The notes under the pieces are model-generated. The model was given only the letters and a program-made list of their open reading frames with translations. It searched no databases and was not told the DNA's origin. A program made the translations under genes and the position numbers. Shown here piece by piece: positions 23,366 through 36,615 of a stretch of 64,000 bases of DNA. Every line of letters starts with the position of its first letter. The stretch's first letter is position 1. Source of the DNA: Triatoma infestans (taxonomy: Eukaryota; Arthropoda; Insecta; Hemiptera; Reduviidae); assembly GCA_011037195.1 (NCBI GenBank), contig JAAEAF010002682.1, positions 57,896-121,895 on the forward strand, given 5' to 3'.

Positions 23366-26300
23366 AATAATAACTCCGCTTCATTTAAATTACCATAATA
23401 ATATAATGATACTGACGATAATTACATTTTTAATAATGGCATTTATAAGAAATTGTATTTTTAACCGCAATGATGATTTTTACCAAATTGGAATCTCCCG
23501 AACTTTATTGGGCTGTAAGGAGCCGAAGTAGTAAATGATGAATGGTGATACCCGGATACACTTATAACCGGTAAAGGTTGCGCTTTCTAATTTCATAAAA
23601 TAATAGCCACTCCTCAGGAATCTTAAATATTCCATTGACCACAAATCAAGACAAAAGAAAATCAAGTGGGAATCGGTCGTAACAAACTTTAAAAGCTCCA
23701 ATGACTCCAAAACTCTTAGAAGATACTCTACCTGGAATCTATGGATTTGTAGGAAGTAAGAGGGGAACCTTAAAAAAAACAAAACAGAACACCCCCACAA
23801 ATAAATTTCATTTTCTAAACATCATACGAAATTAAAAAAAATAAATAAAATAAAAAGACAAGTAGATTTAAATAATTGAATATTTATATTTTTCTTTAAA
23901 GTTATATTAAGCATATAAAAAACTGTACAAAATTAAATGATTGTGCAACATAAATATTTTATAATTTCAATAATAAAATTTGAAAGGAAAGATGTTTATA
24001 GAAAACAAAAATGATCTACTTTCAAGCTACATTTTACACAATTTTGAAAATTTCAAAAAATAAAAACTAAAAGAATTAAAAATAATTTGTGCAGGTACAT
24101 GATTTTTTTTTTTTTTTTTGTAATACTTCAAAATAAACTTGTATTATATACCTAATATATAAATAAAAAGTAAAAAGGGAATCAGAAAAATGTTATATAT
24201 ATATAAATTATGTACAAACTAAGAATAAAAAACAACTTTTCCCAATTTGTTTCTATTTCCAGAAAAGTGGGGAAAATCTGAAGATATTTTGGAGGAATAA
24301 ATTCTTAATAATATTTTTATTCATTTATTTAATTTAAACAGAAAAACATTTAACGACAGAAATTGTCAGTCTTTTTTATTTTTTCCTTGGATAAGCAAGT
24401 ATCAGCATGAAGCAAATACAATATCACATATTATGATAAAGTAATAATAATATATGATAATAGTTATAATAATAAAATAGTTCAAAAAAAAAAAAAAAAT
24501 GTAAAAATAATAAAAAAATCTACTTTTTGTAGCTTGTGCTGGCAAATATTTTAGTTATTTTTTTTAAATTGAAAATATACATCGAATATTTATCTTTTAT
24601 TTACTTCTATTGAGAGGATATTAAAGGCGGGAGACATCATTTTAAAGTTTTTTGAAAAAAAGAAATTAATTTTTGTTTTTTTAAAGCAAGAATTATATAA
24701 TTTTTTTTTTTTTTTTTTTTTGGTCAATGAATTTGCTAACAATTTTTTTGTTTGTTTAATTACTACATTAATAAAGTTAATTTCTTTTCTTTTTTTTTTT
24801 TCTTAAGTTATAATACATATTTTTACCACCCATAGAAATAAAATATGATTGAGTTTTATTATATTTTCTTAAATTTTTTAATAATAAAAGGCAATTTATT
24901 TCATATTTACACAAATTTATTAATTTATAGCTTAATATTATTATTTATTTTTACTTTTTAAAGTTTTTGGAGCCTTGACAGGAAATATTTTATAAACATT
25001 AAATATTTTTGTTATATAGAAAATAATTTTCTCTTGAACAGAATTTTCTTATCTTTTTTTTGTTTTTTGCAAACTATTTAAATATTTTATTATTACAATT
25101 TGAGAAAATTTGAAGAAAAAGTAAAATAAAAAGAAGAAAATTTGGTAATTTAATTCATATCATTACACTCTGATCATTAACATCAATTTTTTTAAAAAAT
25201 ATACATTAATGATTCCAACAATAATTGACTTTTTGAATCAGATCATTCCTTAAACATAAAAATTAATGAAAAAGAACAAAATTTCTTTGGTGGGGGAGGG
25301 AATCTAATAAAAATTTACATTTATTTATTTCTAATATGATTTGAAAGAAACATTGTATAATTATACAAATTTTGCCATCATTTTTTATTTTTATTATGAA
25401 TAGAGGACACATATAAATCACATATATTTATTAATTTAATAAAAATTTATTTCTATCAATGTATCATTTTGATCGAGTAATAAAATCGATTGATGCTTTA
25501 ATAAAAAATAAAAAAGATTCTTTGAAAATGTCTTTTTTTTTTTGAGAAAGAACATGCTGATGCTCTGTAAAGCTTCTTAGATACTTTCAGGATTGTTGCT
25601 AGTTTCAACTGTAACTTGATTGAAAAAAAAAAAAAAGTTCGATTCTCCCGAAGAAGCTTCGTTTTTTCCCAAATTCTCTGTTGAAGATTTTCTTTAGGAA
25701 TAAAAACTATCTTTTTATCCATCACCATACATTTCATCAACCCATTTCATCACGTTAATGCTTTGCAAGGCGGTAAAATGCAGTCTATAATGGCCACAAA
25801 GTACTGGCCTCCTGTACAAACTAGCGCTACCTATCTCGTAACAACTATCATTACAGCAATAATTTGTTCTCTTTATTTGTTAATTGCAAAAATAAATATA
25901 ATATAATTATGTTGTTACAATGTTATTAAAATGAGTAATTATAAATACACTTAAGTTTAATGCACCTGAATGGCTAATAAATATATAATCAATGGTATCT
26001 TGCCTGCATTTAATGCAATGAGCAATCCAGTGCTCACTTAATGCAGTGCATGTGAATTGAATTATTCATTTATCCTACTTAACGAGTCCAATTACAGGCC
26101 CCCTTGGCGCCTAAAGATTTTGAAAACTGAGTTTATTAAAAAAACTTAATTATATGAAGTTATATATGGTATTTGGCAATCATTAAATTAAAATTGTTAA
26201 ATGAGAATTATTCTGGTCAACCCTCCTTGGACGGAGGCGGACTAAATACCATTCTTTTGGGCAGTCAGACTAGTAAACAAAGAACATAGGATAAAAACTT

Positions 26301-26520
26301 ACAAATGCTACAATAATTATAAAAAGCAGTATTTTATCTATGTTCCAAAAACCAAACCTTAAGTTAAGTCTGTATCTGGATATTTTAGTCTATTTCGATA
26401 TAGTTCCCATTATGGCAATATTAAATTCTTTTTTAAATAATTTTAATTTTTAATATTATTATAAATATAAATTATTAATTATTGTGGAAATTGAAAAACG
26501 GAAAGAATATTTGATTTCCA
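23366..26520. other. AT-rich stretch, no gene recognised
   Basis: A 106-residue minus-strand ORF at 23480-23800 has no recognisable motif and no splice support. The rest is AT-rich with long T and A runs. Confidence 0.45.
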
Positions 26521-26530
26521 AAATAATTAT

Positions 26531-26778
26531 ACTAGATTTAGATTGTTATAGGGGCTTATTTTACTGCGACCTGAAAGATCTATTGTGACCCTGGAGCCTT
26601 CTCAGTGCACTGCCGGCCTCCGAGAAGTGTTCTCTAATTACAGACAATACTGTCCATCACTGGACACTGAGCTGTAGAGGCTCCTAGGCGGAGAAAATCT
26701 AAGGGCAGCATGCTAGATTCAAACCCGGGACCTCCACGTTGCTAGTCCAGCGCTCTACCACTGAGCTACTGCCTTCCG
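26531..26778 (-). mobile_element. tRNA-derived SINE, copy 2, with target-site duplication
   Basis: On the minus strand the head reads GGAAGGCAGTAGCTCAGTGG followed by TAGAGCGCTGG (A box) and later GGGTTTGAATC (B box), then a body related to copy 1. The 3' block is CACAATAGATCTTTCAGG followed by TCGCAGT, and the tail AATCTAAATCTAG. It is bracketed by AAATAATTAT at 26521-26530 and 26779-26788, an exact 10-base duplication. The head retains tRNA-like promoter boxes but not the cloverleaf acceptor pairing of a functional tRNA. Confidence 0.8.
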
Positions 26779-26788
26779 AAATAATTAT

Positions 26789-27734
26789 TCTAAGTTCACA
26801 TAGAAAAAATTTTTTTTTTGCAATGTAATGTTAAAAACAATATTTTTGATGGACCTTATTCAAACGAAAATACAAATATCCAAGTTTCAAATATATATCA
26901 CCGGATTATTTTATGTATGCTACGATTTAACACTAGCCTGACATCAAGAACCGTTTTTAAACCAAAAAGGAATCCTATCATTTTGAATTTTCTGATAATT
27001 TCATTTTAAATCACATCAAAGTAAAATACATATTTCATCTTGCAGTTTTTCATTTGTTATCTCACAGTGGAAAAAAATCTCTAGCATTTTATTATATAAC
27101 AGCTCAGTAAAGTCAAAACTTTTTTCAAAGTCTGTTGTTAAACTGAATTTTGTCGCCCCAAGTGTGTTCTGTTAAGCTTTATTTGGGCTTTGAAAATTAC
27201 TGTTCCAACATTTAGAAACTGAATATTTACTTTTTTATTTTTCTAGACAACATTATAACATTACACCAAACTTGTCTCTAATATAGTAGAGACAGATTTG
27301 TGTGGGTTAGTATGTTACTATTGTACACCATTATCTCTTAAAGTGTGTTATTGTGCTGCGGTAATTTTCTTTTTATAATTTCATATGCATATTAAATAAT
27401 AATCATTAAGTTAATAATAATATCATTATTCAAGAAGAAAGATAAGTATTTAAAAAAAAAATTAAAATTAAGAGTTTGAATATAATAATCACTTTCAAAC
27501 CTGAACCGTTGCGTAGGGCCCCCTGTTTTGTAGGGCCGACGTTGTCTGAAGAAGTGCAGATTCTGTAGGAGGAAACTTTTTTTAATATCCCTGCTGATGA
27601 TGAACTGCGACTTCATCATTCCGAGAAGATTTCTAGAGAAACCAAAAAAGGTATAAACTAGGAATCGGAGGAGGTTATATCCTCAATGGAACATTTCCAG
27701 TTTTTTTTTTTGAAATTTCTTAAAAGAAATATAA
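26789..27734. other. no gene seen
   Basis: AT-rich interval with no recognisable exon or repeat copy. Confidence 0.4.
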
Positions 27735-28470
27735 CCTGGTAAGGATAAGATACTTGGGGCATTCAGAATCACTTCTTCCCTAGTCAGGGAGTGTAGAGAC
27801 TCCCTGGAGGCGTTGTCCCGGCACAACAAAGTAAGGCTGGCATGGGTGCCGGGACAGAAGGGGATTAAAGGTAATGAACTAGCCGACCAACTGGCCAGGA
27901 ATGGAGCGAATACTCCTTTCTGTGGTCCGAAACCTGTTCTGGGAATAGTCAAAAGTATGGCGAGGGCGTCTCTGAGAGAATGGACTCGGAGAGAATATAA
28001 TCGTCACTGGAGGCTAAGTACTAAGGCAAAACACGGCAAAATGGTCATAGACCTGTGTAGAAGAAGAACCAAAGAGACCCTGGGTTTAAGCAGGTATCAG
28101 ATTTGTCTGATTATGGGCCTGTTTACAGGGCACAGTAGGTTCAAGAAACATCATCTGCACAAGGTGGGATTGGTTGATTCGGAGCCCTTTTGTGGACTGT
28201 GTCAGGAGGAGGAGACGCCCTCTCACCTGTTGTTTGATTGCGTCGCAATCGGCAGATTGCGGTACGAGATCTTCGGCACGTTGAGACCAGAGGAAATCGT
28301 ACTGCAAGAAGGACTGGTGGGGAAAGTCCTGGACCTCATGAAGAGGGGAGGATTCCTCTACTAGGTATTGTGGGGTTGGCACAATAAGCCTCAATGGGTA
28401 GGCTGCAGTGCCTGGGTTTGAGTCCCCCCTCACCCCTGTGTGATTCTAATTCTAATTCTAAGGATAGGTA
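27735..28470 (+). pseudogene. LINE ORF2 C-terminus with RNase H domain (5'-truncated)
   Basis: An open frame from 27735 to the TAG at 28362-28364 encodes the end of a non-LTR retrotransposon ORF2. VRECRDSL and NKVRLAWVPGQKGIKGNE followed by LADQLARNG are the last part of an RNase H domain, including the ADQLA region with the final catalytic Asp. Then come a TRREYNRHW linker, a CRRRTKETLGLSRYQ block, and a zinc-knuckle-like C-x2-C-x8-H-x4-C (FCGLCQEEETPSHLLFDC). It ends DLMKRGGFLY. The 3' UTR has CACAATAAGCCT and AGGCTGCAGTGCC and finishes in (ATTCTA)n repeats at 28442-28460. Reverse transcriptase and the front of RNase H are missing. I/LOA-like clade by domain order. Well preserved, so relatively young. 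Confidence 0.85.
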
Positions 28471-30187
28471 CTTTAGGTTGGAACAGTGTTCACAGTTAAG
28501 TACCAACCAACAGGGGCACCACACACACCAAAAAAAAATTTCATTTCTAATTTTGGATGTTGCCGTTCGAAAAATTTCACTCAAGAAATCTAATGGACAT
28601 TTAAGACTGTCACCAATGTTCAATCCTGAAAGTATTTGAGGTGGTCTTTTCTAATTATTTTTCATTCAAAATTAGACACTTAAATACTTTAAGGTCATAA
28701 TATACACAATATGTCTTCATATTTTCATCACATAAAGATTCTAAAAGATGTTGGAAATTAGTTGAGGAAAAGATTCTCATTTTAAATCCCATATTTATTC
28801 AATAATTAGTTTTTATTACACTTTTGTAATTTACCTAATACCAAGTTAAATTAAAATCTCTATTTAATTTGGAAGTTTAAATTGCCTAAAACAAAGACAA
28901 ATTAGAACTTTTAAGATTAGGTATAATAGTTAGTATAAGATTTTTTTTTTTTTAATTTGTGCTATAATTTCTGCCCTCTACTTTATTTATTTATTTATAT
29001 AAATATTTACATAAATTATTCAGAATTTATTTACAAAAATGTACTTTTCATTATTATTGAAAAAAATGATTTGTTTTTATAAAACAATTTTTACTTTCTT
29101 TTTGGTCCGATTGATTATTATGATGTGAAAATATTAAAAAAGAAAAGAAAAATAATGAAAATTTAAATTAACTTTATAAAATTATTATGAAGGAATTTGG
29201 GCAGTGAATTTTTTATTTTATTTTTTGTGTGTTTTTAGAGGTTTAGAGGTTTGAAAAATCTATTCTATTCTCAAATTTATAGAGAGTCGACTCAAATTAT
29301 AATCCACTCAATTTGTAAAGATTTGCTTTCAGGGGTGTCATTATAGTTCAGTGGTAGACCTCACTTCTCTATCCGATTATTTAAAGAAAATCGGTAGTAA
29401 AAAAAATATCGATTTTACCCATTTTGATTCAGTCACCTTCTTATATTTTTTTTAGAATTTGAACAAATAAAAAAAAAGAAATATTTCTAGGAATATTCGG
29501 AATTCTCCGCTCCATAATTAAGGTTCCCTTCCAATGTCTCCAATCAAATTATTCCATATTGATCTTAATATTCCTTTCGTCTTCCCCAAGTTCCTCGAAA
29601 CCGTTATAGAAAATTCCTCTCAACCTAGATTCCATATCCCAATCCATTAGTACAGCACCTAATCCATTCTTCCAGAACCATTCCGGACTATCCTTCTAGA
29701 TGTCTTAAAAGACAGTGGCCTTGCGATGACCTCCTCTCTGACTAAGTGTAGTGTAGTAGGAGTATTACCAATGGCTAACTTTCCCACTGTTGAATATTTT
29801 TTAATATTCACAGTAACCATTGTTACTAATAACGGCATTGCGCGCTGATTGTAGCAAATAAATAAATTTAAAAAAAAAATTGTCTAAAATTGGTTTGAAA
29901 TATGGACAAAGATTATGGAATAACTAATTGATGTTAAAACATCAATTTAAACATCTGTTCAGTAGCAGTTTATACAACTATTCGGGTGGACGAGAGAAAG
30001 CAAGGTTTTAGCTAGGAGCACTGTTTTCAAAAGATTTAAGTAAAAAAGTAAAAATTAAAATATAACAGAACGTATAAGTTTTATTTGCCGTCCAGCATTC
30101 GATGTTCAATATCTTGGGAATCACATACCCTTAGAGCTTATTTAAAGAGCAAAATATACCTTTGGCAGCTGCAAAAAAAAAAAAGAT
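28471..30187. other. AT-rich stretch; possible retroelement tail near 29880
   Basis: Mostly AT-rich. The less AT-rich block 29500-29850 ends GATTGTAGCAAATAAATAAA and a poly(A) run at 29871-29880, which would suit a retroelement 3' end on the plus strand, but no coding motif is recognisable. Confidence 0.35.
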
Positions 30188-30191
30188 ATAG

Positions 30192-30326
30192 GAAGTACTG
30201 AGTATTAAACTGCAAAATGGGTGTGAGAAGACCTGAGTATTAACTGGAAAATGGTGTTAGAAGAACTGAGTATTAAACTGCAAAATGAGTGTGGGAAGAA
30301 CTGAATGTTAAACTGCAAAATGAGCC
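30192..30326. repeat. 35-bp tandem repeat, about four units
   Basis: Units start at 30192, 30227, 30260 and 30295 with GAAGNACTGAGTATTAAACT and GCAAAATG. The spacing is 33-35 bases and the units differ by a few substitutions. Confidence 0.85.
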
Positions 30327-31319
30327 TTTGGATTTATGTAATAGGTCACTCTTCTTCATTCATTTCATTTAATTGTAAAAATATACGAAGCAAATTTATG
30401 ATAAACTACAGGCTCACATGAAAGGTGTTAACCTATTAACTAACATTGGATGATGGATAATGAATGCAGTGGGGTACGATGCCACTAGCACTTCAAACGA
30501 CGAGTCTGAAAATGAGTGGAGCAAAAAAAAAATTTCTAATTTCTAAATTCTAACGTATACATGAAAAAGTTTTATAATTCATAATTTTCTTTTTGTTTTA
30601 TGGAATTTTACGAGTTATATATCACCAAATTTTATTATTATTAAGCATTATATTTAAGATAAAGATTTTTAAAATGTATTTCTTAAACAAAAAATTGAGC
30701 AAATTCTTCATTAAAAGAATTGTTCCATAAAAATGGACAACATGCAGAAAATGTTTGTGAAATAAAAGAATAAAGAAAGTCGCTAATTATACTAAAACTT
30801 GGTATTAGGAATAGTTTCTCTTTTGTAATTTTTTGACCTAATTAAATCATAATTGTTAAAGAATTTTTATTGGGGGTATTTAGTGTTGTTTTTATGGAGT
30901 TAGTATTCTTTTAGTTTATATCTTTCAACATCTCTTTTTTACCCCCAGATATATCTACCTACGTCCATTATCTAGATTTCTTTACGGGAAGAAAATGTTA
31001 TAAAACTTGAAGCAAAAATAGATAAATTAATGAAGTAAATATTAGAAAATGGGTCTTAAAAACATTACTCTTACAATGAACAACTGGTGACACCTAGGAG
31101 CGGTACTTGTACTTATGCCTAAACACCTAATTTTATAAGAACAGAGAGCCAGCCACTCCTTTAGGGATATTGGCATCCCTGTGAGCTTCAAGAACCTAAG
31201 TACAAAAGCGTCGTCATGTAGATGCTACAGGTGCTTTGTTGAAAGAATTTTAAAAAAATCTTTTGTTAAACAAATGTTAAATTAGGTAGTAAAAATTACA
31301 TGGAATTCCATGGTACTCT
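30327..31319. other. no gene seen
   Basis: AT-rich sequence without recognised elements. Confidence 0.4.
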
Positions 31320-31800
31320 GCGGCAAGATTCCACAGGAATTAGTTCGTGTCCGTTGCCTTGAGATGCTTGTCAGCGTTTATTCTGCAGGTACATGACGAA
31401 GAATTCATACGGGACAAAGATAAGGAAAAAGTGGTTATAGGACATATCCATTGAATCAAATTTCAGACGTCGAGTTGGTTTGTTGTCTTAAAGGCAGCTG
31501 AACAGTTGCTGTACGATGGAGTAACCTATACAAATAAGAAATTCCTCATGGATTCTCGTACACCTATTCAAACTTTTGCCTCAATGACAAGAACAACAAT
31601 ACTTAGGCTGTTACACGAGAATGTCGTATAATGTTCGAGAATGGATTGATTCCCTGCCATTTTTCGTAGACGAAAAAAATTTCTGACTATTTGACAAAGA
31701 TTCTCCCTAATTGTGGCTGAACAAAATGAGCTCCCATGCTTTTGAACAAACGGCAACCTAGGTCATCTGACCGAAAATAAAACTTGGGAGCAACTTCATC
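31320..31800 (+). pseudogene. possible decayed DNA-transposon transposase
   Basis: The composition is less AT-rich than the flanks. In one plus-strand frame interrupted by stops, REWIDSLPFFVDEKNF is visible, which resembles the first catalytic Asp region of Tc1/mariner-type transposases (FSDEK-like), preceded by NFRRRVG. The rest does not align convincingly and no terminal repeats were found. Confidence 0.25.
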
Positions 31801-34800
31801 GTATTGAAGTGGCCAGCTCAGCAGAACTTAATTCTCACTTCTTGGTGAGCCACTGACCAGGCAACACCTTTTAATAAGAGTGCAACGACGTTTCTCAACA
31901 CTCAAGTGATTATATTTTATGTTCGTAATAAGCAGTAATGGCTTATTTACTTCCTAATACTATGCGCAAAGGGGTGAAAAAGAGAAAAAGAAGATACTAT
32001 TGGACAAAAAGAAATGGGAATCCTACATCAATTATTTTTTTCTTTTGAACCTACCGAACATTTTTCTTTGTTCAGTTTTATTTATTTCCTTTCCATTTAC
32101 AACTATTTTCTTGTCTTTAAATATCTTATTTTTGTTCATACTAATATGATTATTATTATTAAAAAAAGAAGCATATAATTATTGCAATAATTTTGTAACA
32201 TATGATTTCTTTGTTTTTAATACAATAAATTTTTCAATTCAATCAATGATCAGGTTGGACCCCTAAAATCCTTAAAATAATTTCACTACAAAATCCGTAA
32301 TTTTTCTTATTTATTATTTTTATATATATAAATCTAATCCTTTTTATTCTTTCATCAATTATTCTTTGCATTTTATGGCTTGCTTTAATTTTATTTATTT
32401 GTATAGGCTATGATTAGAAATGTATATTAAATGTTAGGACTATTTAATGTTTCTAAACAAGATATTTTGTTTTCTTTTTTTAAAAAAGCTACATAATAAT
32501 ATAAATCTATATTTATATTTTATTAGTTATTTATTTACTTATGAGCTGGTAAATTAATAGCTTTTTAATTTATATTAATTTGCTTACAAGACAAAAGCTT
32601 TTTCCATTTCATTTATTTTTTGTTTTGTTTTTAATTTTACATGCTAATTAATAAATTGATTTTTAATAATATTAATAAAAGATTAATAATAATATGCTGC
32701 TGCAATCGTATCACACAATTGGACAAATAATATACTTTTAATTTGATGAGTATTAGTTTGTTTATATAATATTATTTTATAAGTGATATGTAAAAAAGCG
32801 TTGTATTTATTTTCCAATTTTGGTTTATATTTTTTTTTTTTTTTTTTTTTGGAGGGCGACAGAGTTTAGAAATTTCTTTTATGCTTATTGACTTCAAATA
32901 AATAAATAAATAAATTAAATAAAGAATTGAACGTCTGAAAAAAATATATGATTTTTCTGTTTTATGAAGCAAATTTATCTTTTTTTTACTTTAAAAAAAA
33001 GTGTAAAAACTTTTTTATAAAAATTTCTACTTCTTTTTGTTTTCTAAAAAAAAAAAAAAGCGAAAAATTTTCAATATTTATTTTCACCTCTCTATATTTT
33101 AAGCAAATATTTGTTTATATTCTACAATTTATAGATCATAGAAAAATAGAAATGTACACAGATAAAATGGACTCTAAGTTTTATGTCTTTTTTTTTTTTA
33201 AACTCTTATACACGACTGTTATAATTGGAAGTTTTTTTTCTTTTATTTTTATTGGCCAAAGAGTAACCAATACTGAAAGTGAAAAAAATCATATACGTGT
33301 AATATGTAGCAATATGGGTCAATTTTAGAGTAAATATAAAATCTTTTGGAACTTGAATTTTTATTTTTATTTACTTTATTTTTTTTAAATACGAGTAGTA
33401 TTTTCAAAAATTTTAGTGACAAAACAACTGTCTGTTGCTCATGGGTTAGTAATAACATAGCTTCCATTTTTTTTGACAATTTTAAAGAGTTTTTGAATAT
33501 TTAAAGTGCGGCTCGCTATTTTTTTTCATTCATCAGGAACAAAGTCCCAGGTTCTCTACACAAAAAAATTCTGGGGCCGGTAAAAAAACTGGCCTACTGC
33601 TGAGAATGAATGGCAGTTAAACAGGCTGGATGAAAAAAATAAACCGTCATCATCACGTGAGTTTTTTTTTAAAAGGCCTCTTTAAGGATTGTCTTTGGAC
33701 TAATAGAGCAACCAATTTTTTTTCTTTTTCTCCAAAGGCCTAGAATATCTATGTGAAGGACTTAAATACAACACAAGAATTTAAAAAAGTCATCCATTCA
33801 AATTCATTGCGCGTCATGAAAGAAACGATTCCTATAATATTTTTGATAGGCTGAATGCATGTAGGTGTTTTGTGCTCTGAAAAAAAAAAATATATATAGC
33901 CAGCAATATTTGGCGCTAAATTGTTTAGGGCTTAATTTTTATATATTTGGTATTTATGCCAATGATCGTGTTTCACAGCTCGGAGGAATGACAACTTTAT
34001 TTCACTGCCTCTTTACCCACTTTTATTCCATACAAACTCCAGGATAAAAACCTGGAAATCGAATTCAGTGAGTCCTACTGATACATTGTACCAAATTTGC
34101 AAATTTATTTTCCCCCATTATTTCTTTTCACATACATGAGCCGCCATGTATATTTCTTGAGATATATCCCCCAAACAGGCAGTTATATTTAATCAATTGT
34201 TTAATGCCTCAATAGATCTCGATAAAACCCAATTTATGTGTATCACTAAATCTTTTAGGTTATCTCAACCATAAAAACTTCCAGAACTATATTTTAGTTT
34301 CATACATACATTTATTTATTTATTTTTAAAATTTAACATTTAGAAAATTTGAATCAGGAAAATTATGAAAACATTAGGGCAATGAAAGAAAATTTTTTGG
34401 CAATGTAAAACTTTTGTTTATGATTATTATTTTAGTAAACCATAAAATATCTTAGGATAAAGAGATAAGTCTTTTAATTATTATTATTAATAATAATAAT
34501 AATAATAATAGTAATAATATAAATACGAATTATACTTTCAAAAAATTCACATTTTTTGGGGGGAATTTTTGAAGCATTATTTTTACAATAATTCATTTTA
34601 GTATAAATTTGTAATAAAATCCATTGTAATGGATTTTTATTTTTTTTCAATTTAATTAGCAATAACTACCAATTAGCAGTGTTAGCCATTTCCTTTTTGT
34701 GCATATTTTTGAAAATTAAAACATGTGAAAATAAAAAATACATCAACATTTGGCTTAGTAATAGAACAACATTTGTACGCTTCATCCATGTTTTATTATT

Positions 34801-35110
34801 TTTTTAAAAAATTATTTATTGATCTCAGCTTATTTCAAAAGAATTTATGAAATTTGTAAGAAACTTTATTTCAGTAATGCCTTTCAAAGGATCTTAATTT
34901 CGAATAAACTAGTTTAAAAAAAATCATTGAGTATGTTAAATTCTAGAATCAATAAAAGATGGCGTTGCCATATTGATGAATTTCCTCTCGAAACTGCTGA
35001 TGTGTCGTTTAATTTTTTTCAAGAGTAAACAAAATTGGCTCTCTTAGAGAAACAGCTGTTCTCGAAGTGGAATATTGGAAAAATTATTGGGATTAATTTA
35101 TACTGGCATA
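31801..35110. other. AT-rich stretch, no gene recognised
   Basis: The longest ORF (126 residues, 32948-33328) is Phe/Lys-rich translation of A/T runs. A long poly(T) run lies at 32830-32850. ATT/AAT trinucleotide repeats occur at 34478-34510. Confidence 0.45.
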
Positions 35111-35600
35111 TCAGCTGATATAGGTGCCTGGACATGCAGGGATTAAGGGTAACGAGACAGTTGATCAACTGGCCAGAAACCGGGCAATACTCCATTCAGT
35201 GGTCCAGAGCCTGTCCTGGGGATAACCAGGGGAGTGGTCCGTCCTGCTATCGGAGATTGGCTTCGAAACAAGCATGAGGCGCTCTGGGGTGGGGGCGCTC
35301 TGGGGTGGGACACAGTAAAAGGATGATGCCATCTGTACAAGGTAGGGCTAGTAAGCTCGGAACCTTTGTGCAGACTATGTCAGGAGGAGGAGGAGGAAAC
35401 AGCCCCCCGCCTGCTCCTTGATTGCGTTGCAATAACTAAATTGCGATACGAAACCTTTGGTACATTGCGACCCGAGGAGATGTTATCGCAAAATGATCTA
35501 GTGGTGAAAGCCCTCCTTAGGAGGGGAGGGTTCACCTACTAAAAGTAATCGGGTATGGCACAATAAGCCTTTGCTGCCTGGGTGCCGGGGTATAGCCAGA
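35111..35600 (+). pseudogene. second, decayed copy of the RNase H-bearing LINE
   Basis: The nucleotide order follows the 27.8-28.4 kb copy: GGTGCCTGGACATGCAGGGA and TAAGGGTAACGAGAC (VPGHAGIKGNE), GATCAACTGGCCAG, then after an internal deletion and a duplicated GCTCTGGGGTGGG the cysteine region TTTGTGCAGACTATGTCAGG, and the stop TAA at about 35541. The 3' UTR again has GGCACAATAAGCC. Frameshifts and a deletion of roughly 200 bases make it non-functional. Confidence 0.75.
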
Positions 35601-36615
35601 AAGGGCGACATAGGTAGTTTAGAAGGAAGGTTATTCGTGCTAAAGTGAAGGCGAAACTTCCGCTATTTCCACTAATATTGGATTAAAAAATGGAGTTGAA
35701 TAGAGTTGATGGAGCTCAGCTTAGCCAACATGAAGGAGAGCACCTGCCAGTCCAGTGGTTTGATTAGATTAATTATAGCTTCTACTATTTGTTATAATCA
35801 CTCATAAAGTTTTTAGTTTAAGCAACACTGTCCATAAATGTCTTCTATTGGTGGATAAGTTTTTTAACTTTAGTTAGTCCGCGATGAAAGCTCTAAACTT
35901 GCTTCTTCACTTTACTAAATTGATTCTAGAATGATTCATAGTTTCATTCGTCCCAATGAATAAGTTCGGTAGTTCAAAATGTTGATTGGAGTCACACAAA
36001 CAGGGTTGACAATAAGACATTGCTGTGTCTTTCACCGACTTTTTTTTGGCACCTGGTTTGATGCGCTACAGAAAAGGAGATATTTCCATTTAGATGAAAA
36101 GAGGAGGACGCATCCATTCACCTCGTGACAGATTATTTGGGCTTCGCAGTGGATGGTCTGCGGAAGAGCTTATACTTTCCTCATTTTTTTGGTTTATTCG
36201 TTAGCGGTGAAAATTTAGGTGGTTCAGTTCCCGGATTTGCTTTTCTAATTAGACTTGGATTGTATTGTTGTTTTGTCTTTGGGGTAGCAATATGGGTGGT
36301 TTTATATGAGCTACAGCTATATGGACCCAGCGGATCTTTAGATCTTTGATCCCATCCCACGAGATAATAATAACAACAATTTTTCCCAAATCACTTCCTT
36401 GATTCCTGATCTTTGGCAGTTATATTACAAGAGATTCAAACAAACGATAAAAAAAGTTGATTATCAAATGAATGTAACTTTGGGTTCCTAAAATTTGTAA
36501 AATTCCTTTGAAAGGCAATTTCATCATTAAAAAAATGAGGAGAAAAATCATGGATAACCAAAGGATCTTTTTCTGCAATATTTCCTTTTGGTGATTTGAA
36601 AATAAATTCTCTAAA
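35601..36615. other. intergenic, includes gene B 3' flank
   Basis: A 74-residue plus-strand ORF at 36125-36349 is hydrophobic but has no recognised motif or splice context. The 3' untranslated region of gene B should begin just left of 36616. Confidence 0.4.

Noticed and set aside
26715..26778. Possible tRNA gene on the minus strand
   Set aside because: Same reason: tRNA-like boxes only, bounded by a target-site duplication that includes a SINE body.
32948..33328. 126-residue ORF
   Set aside because: It is a Phe/Lys/Tyr-rich reading of A/T homopolymers with no start context or domain.
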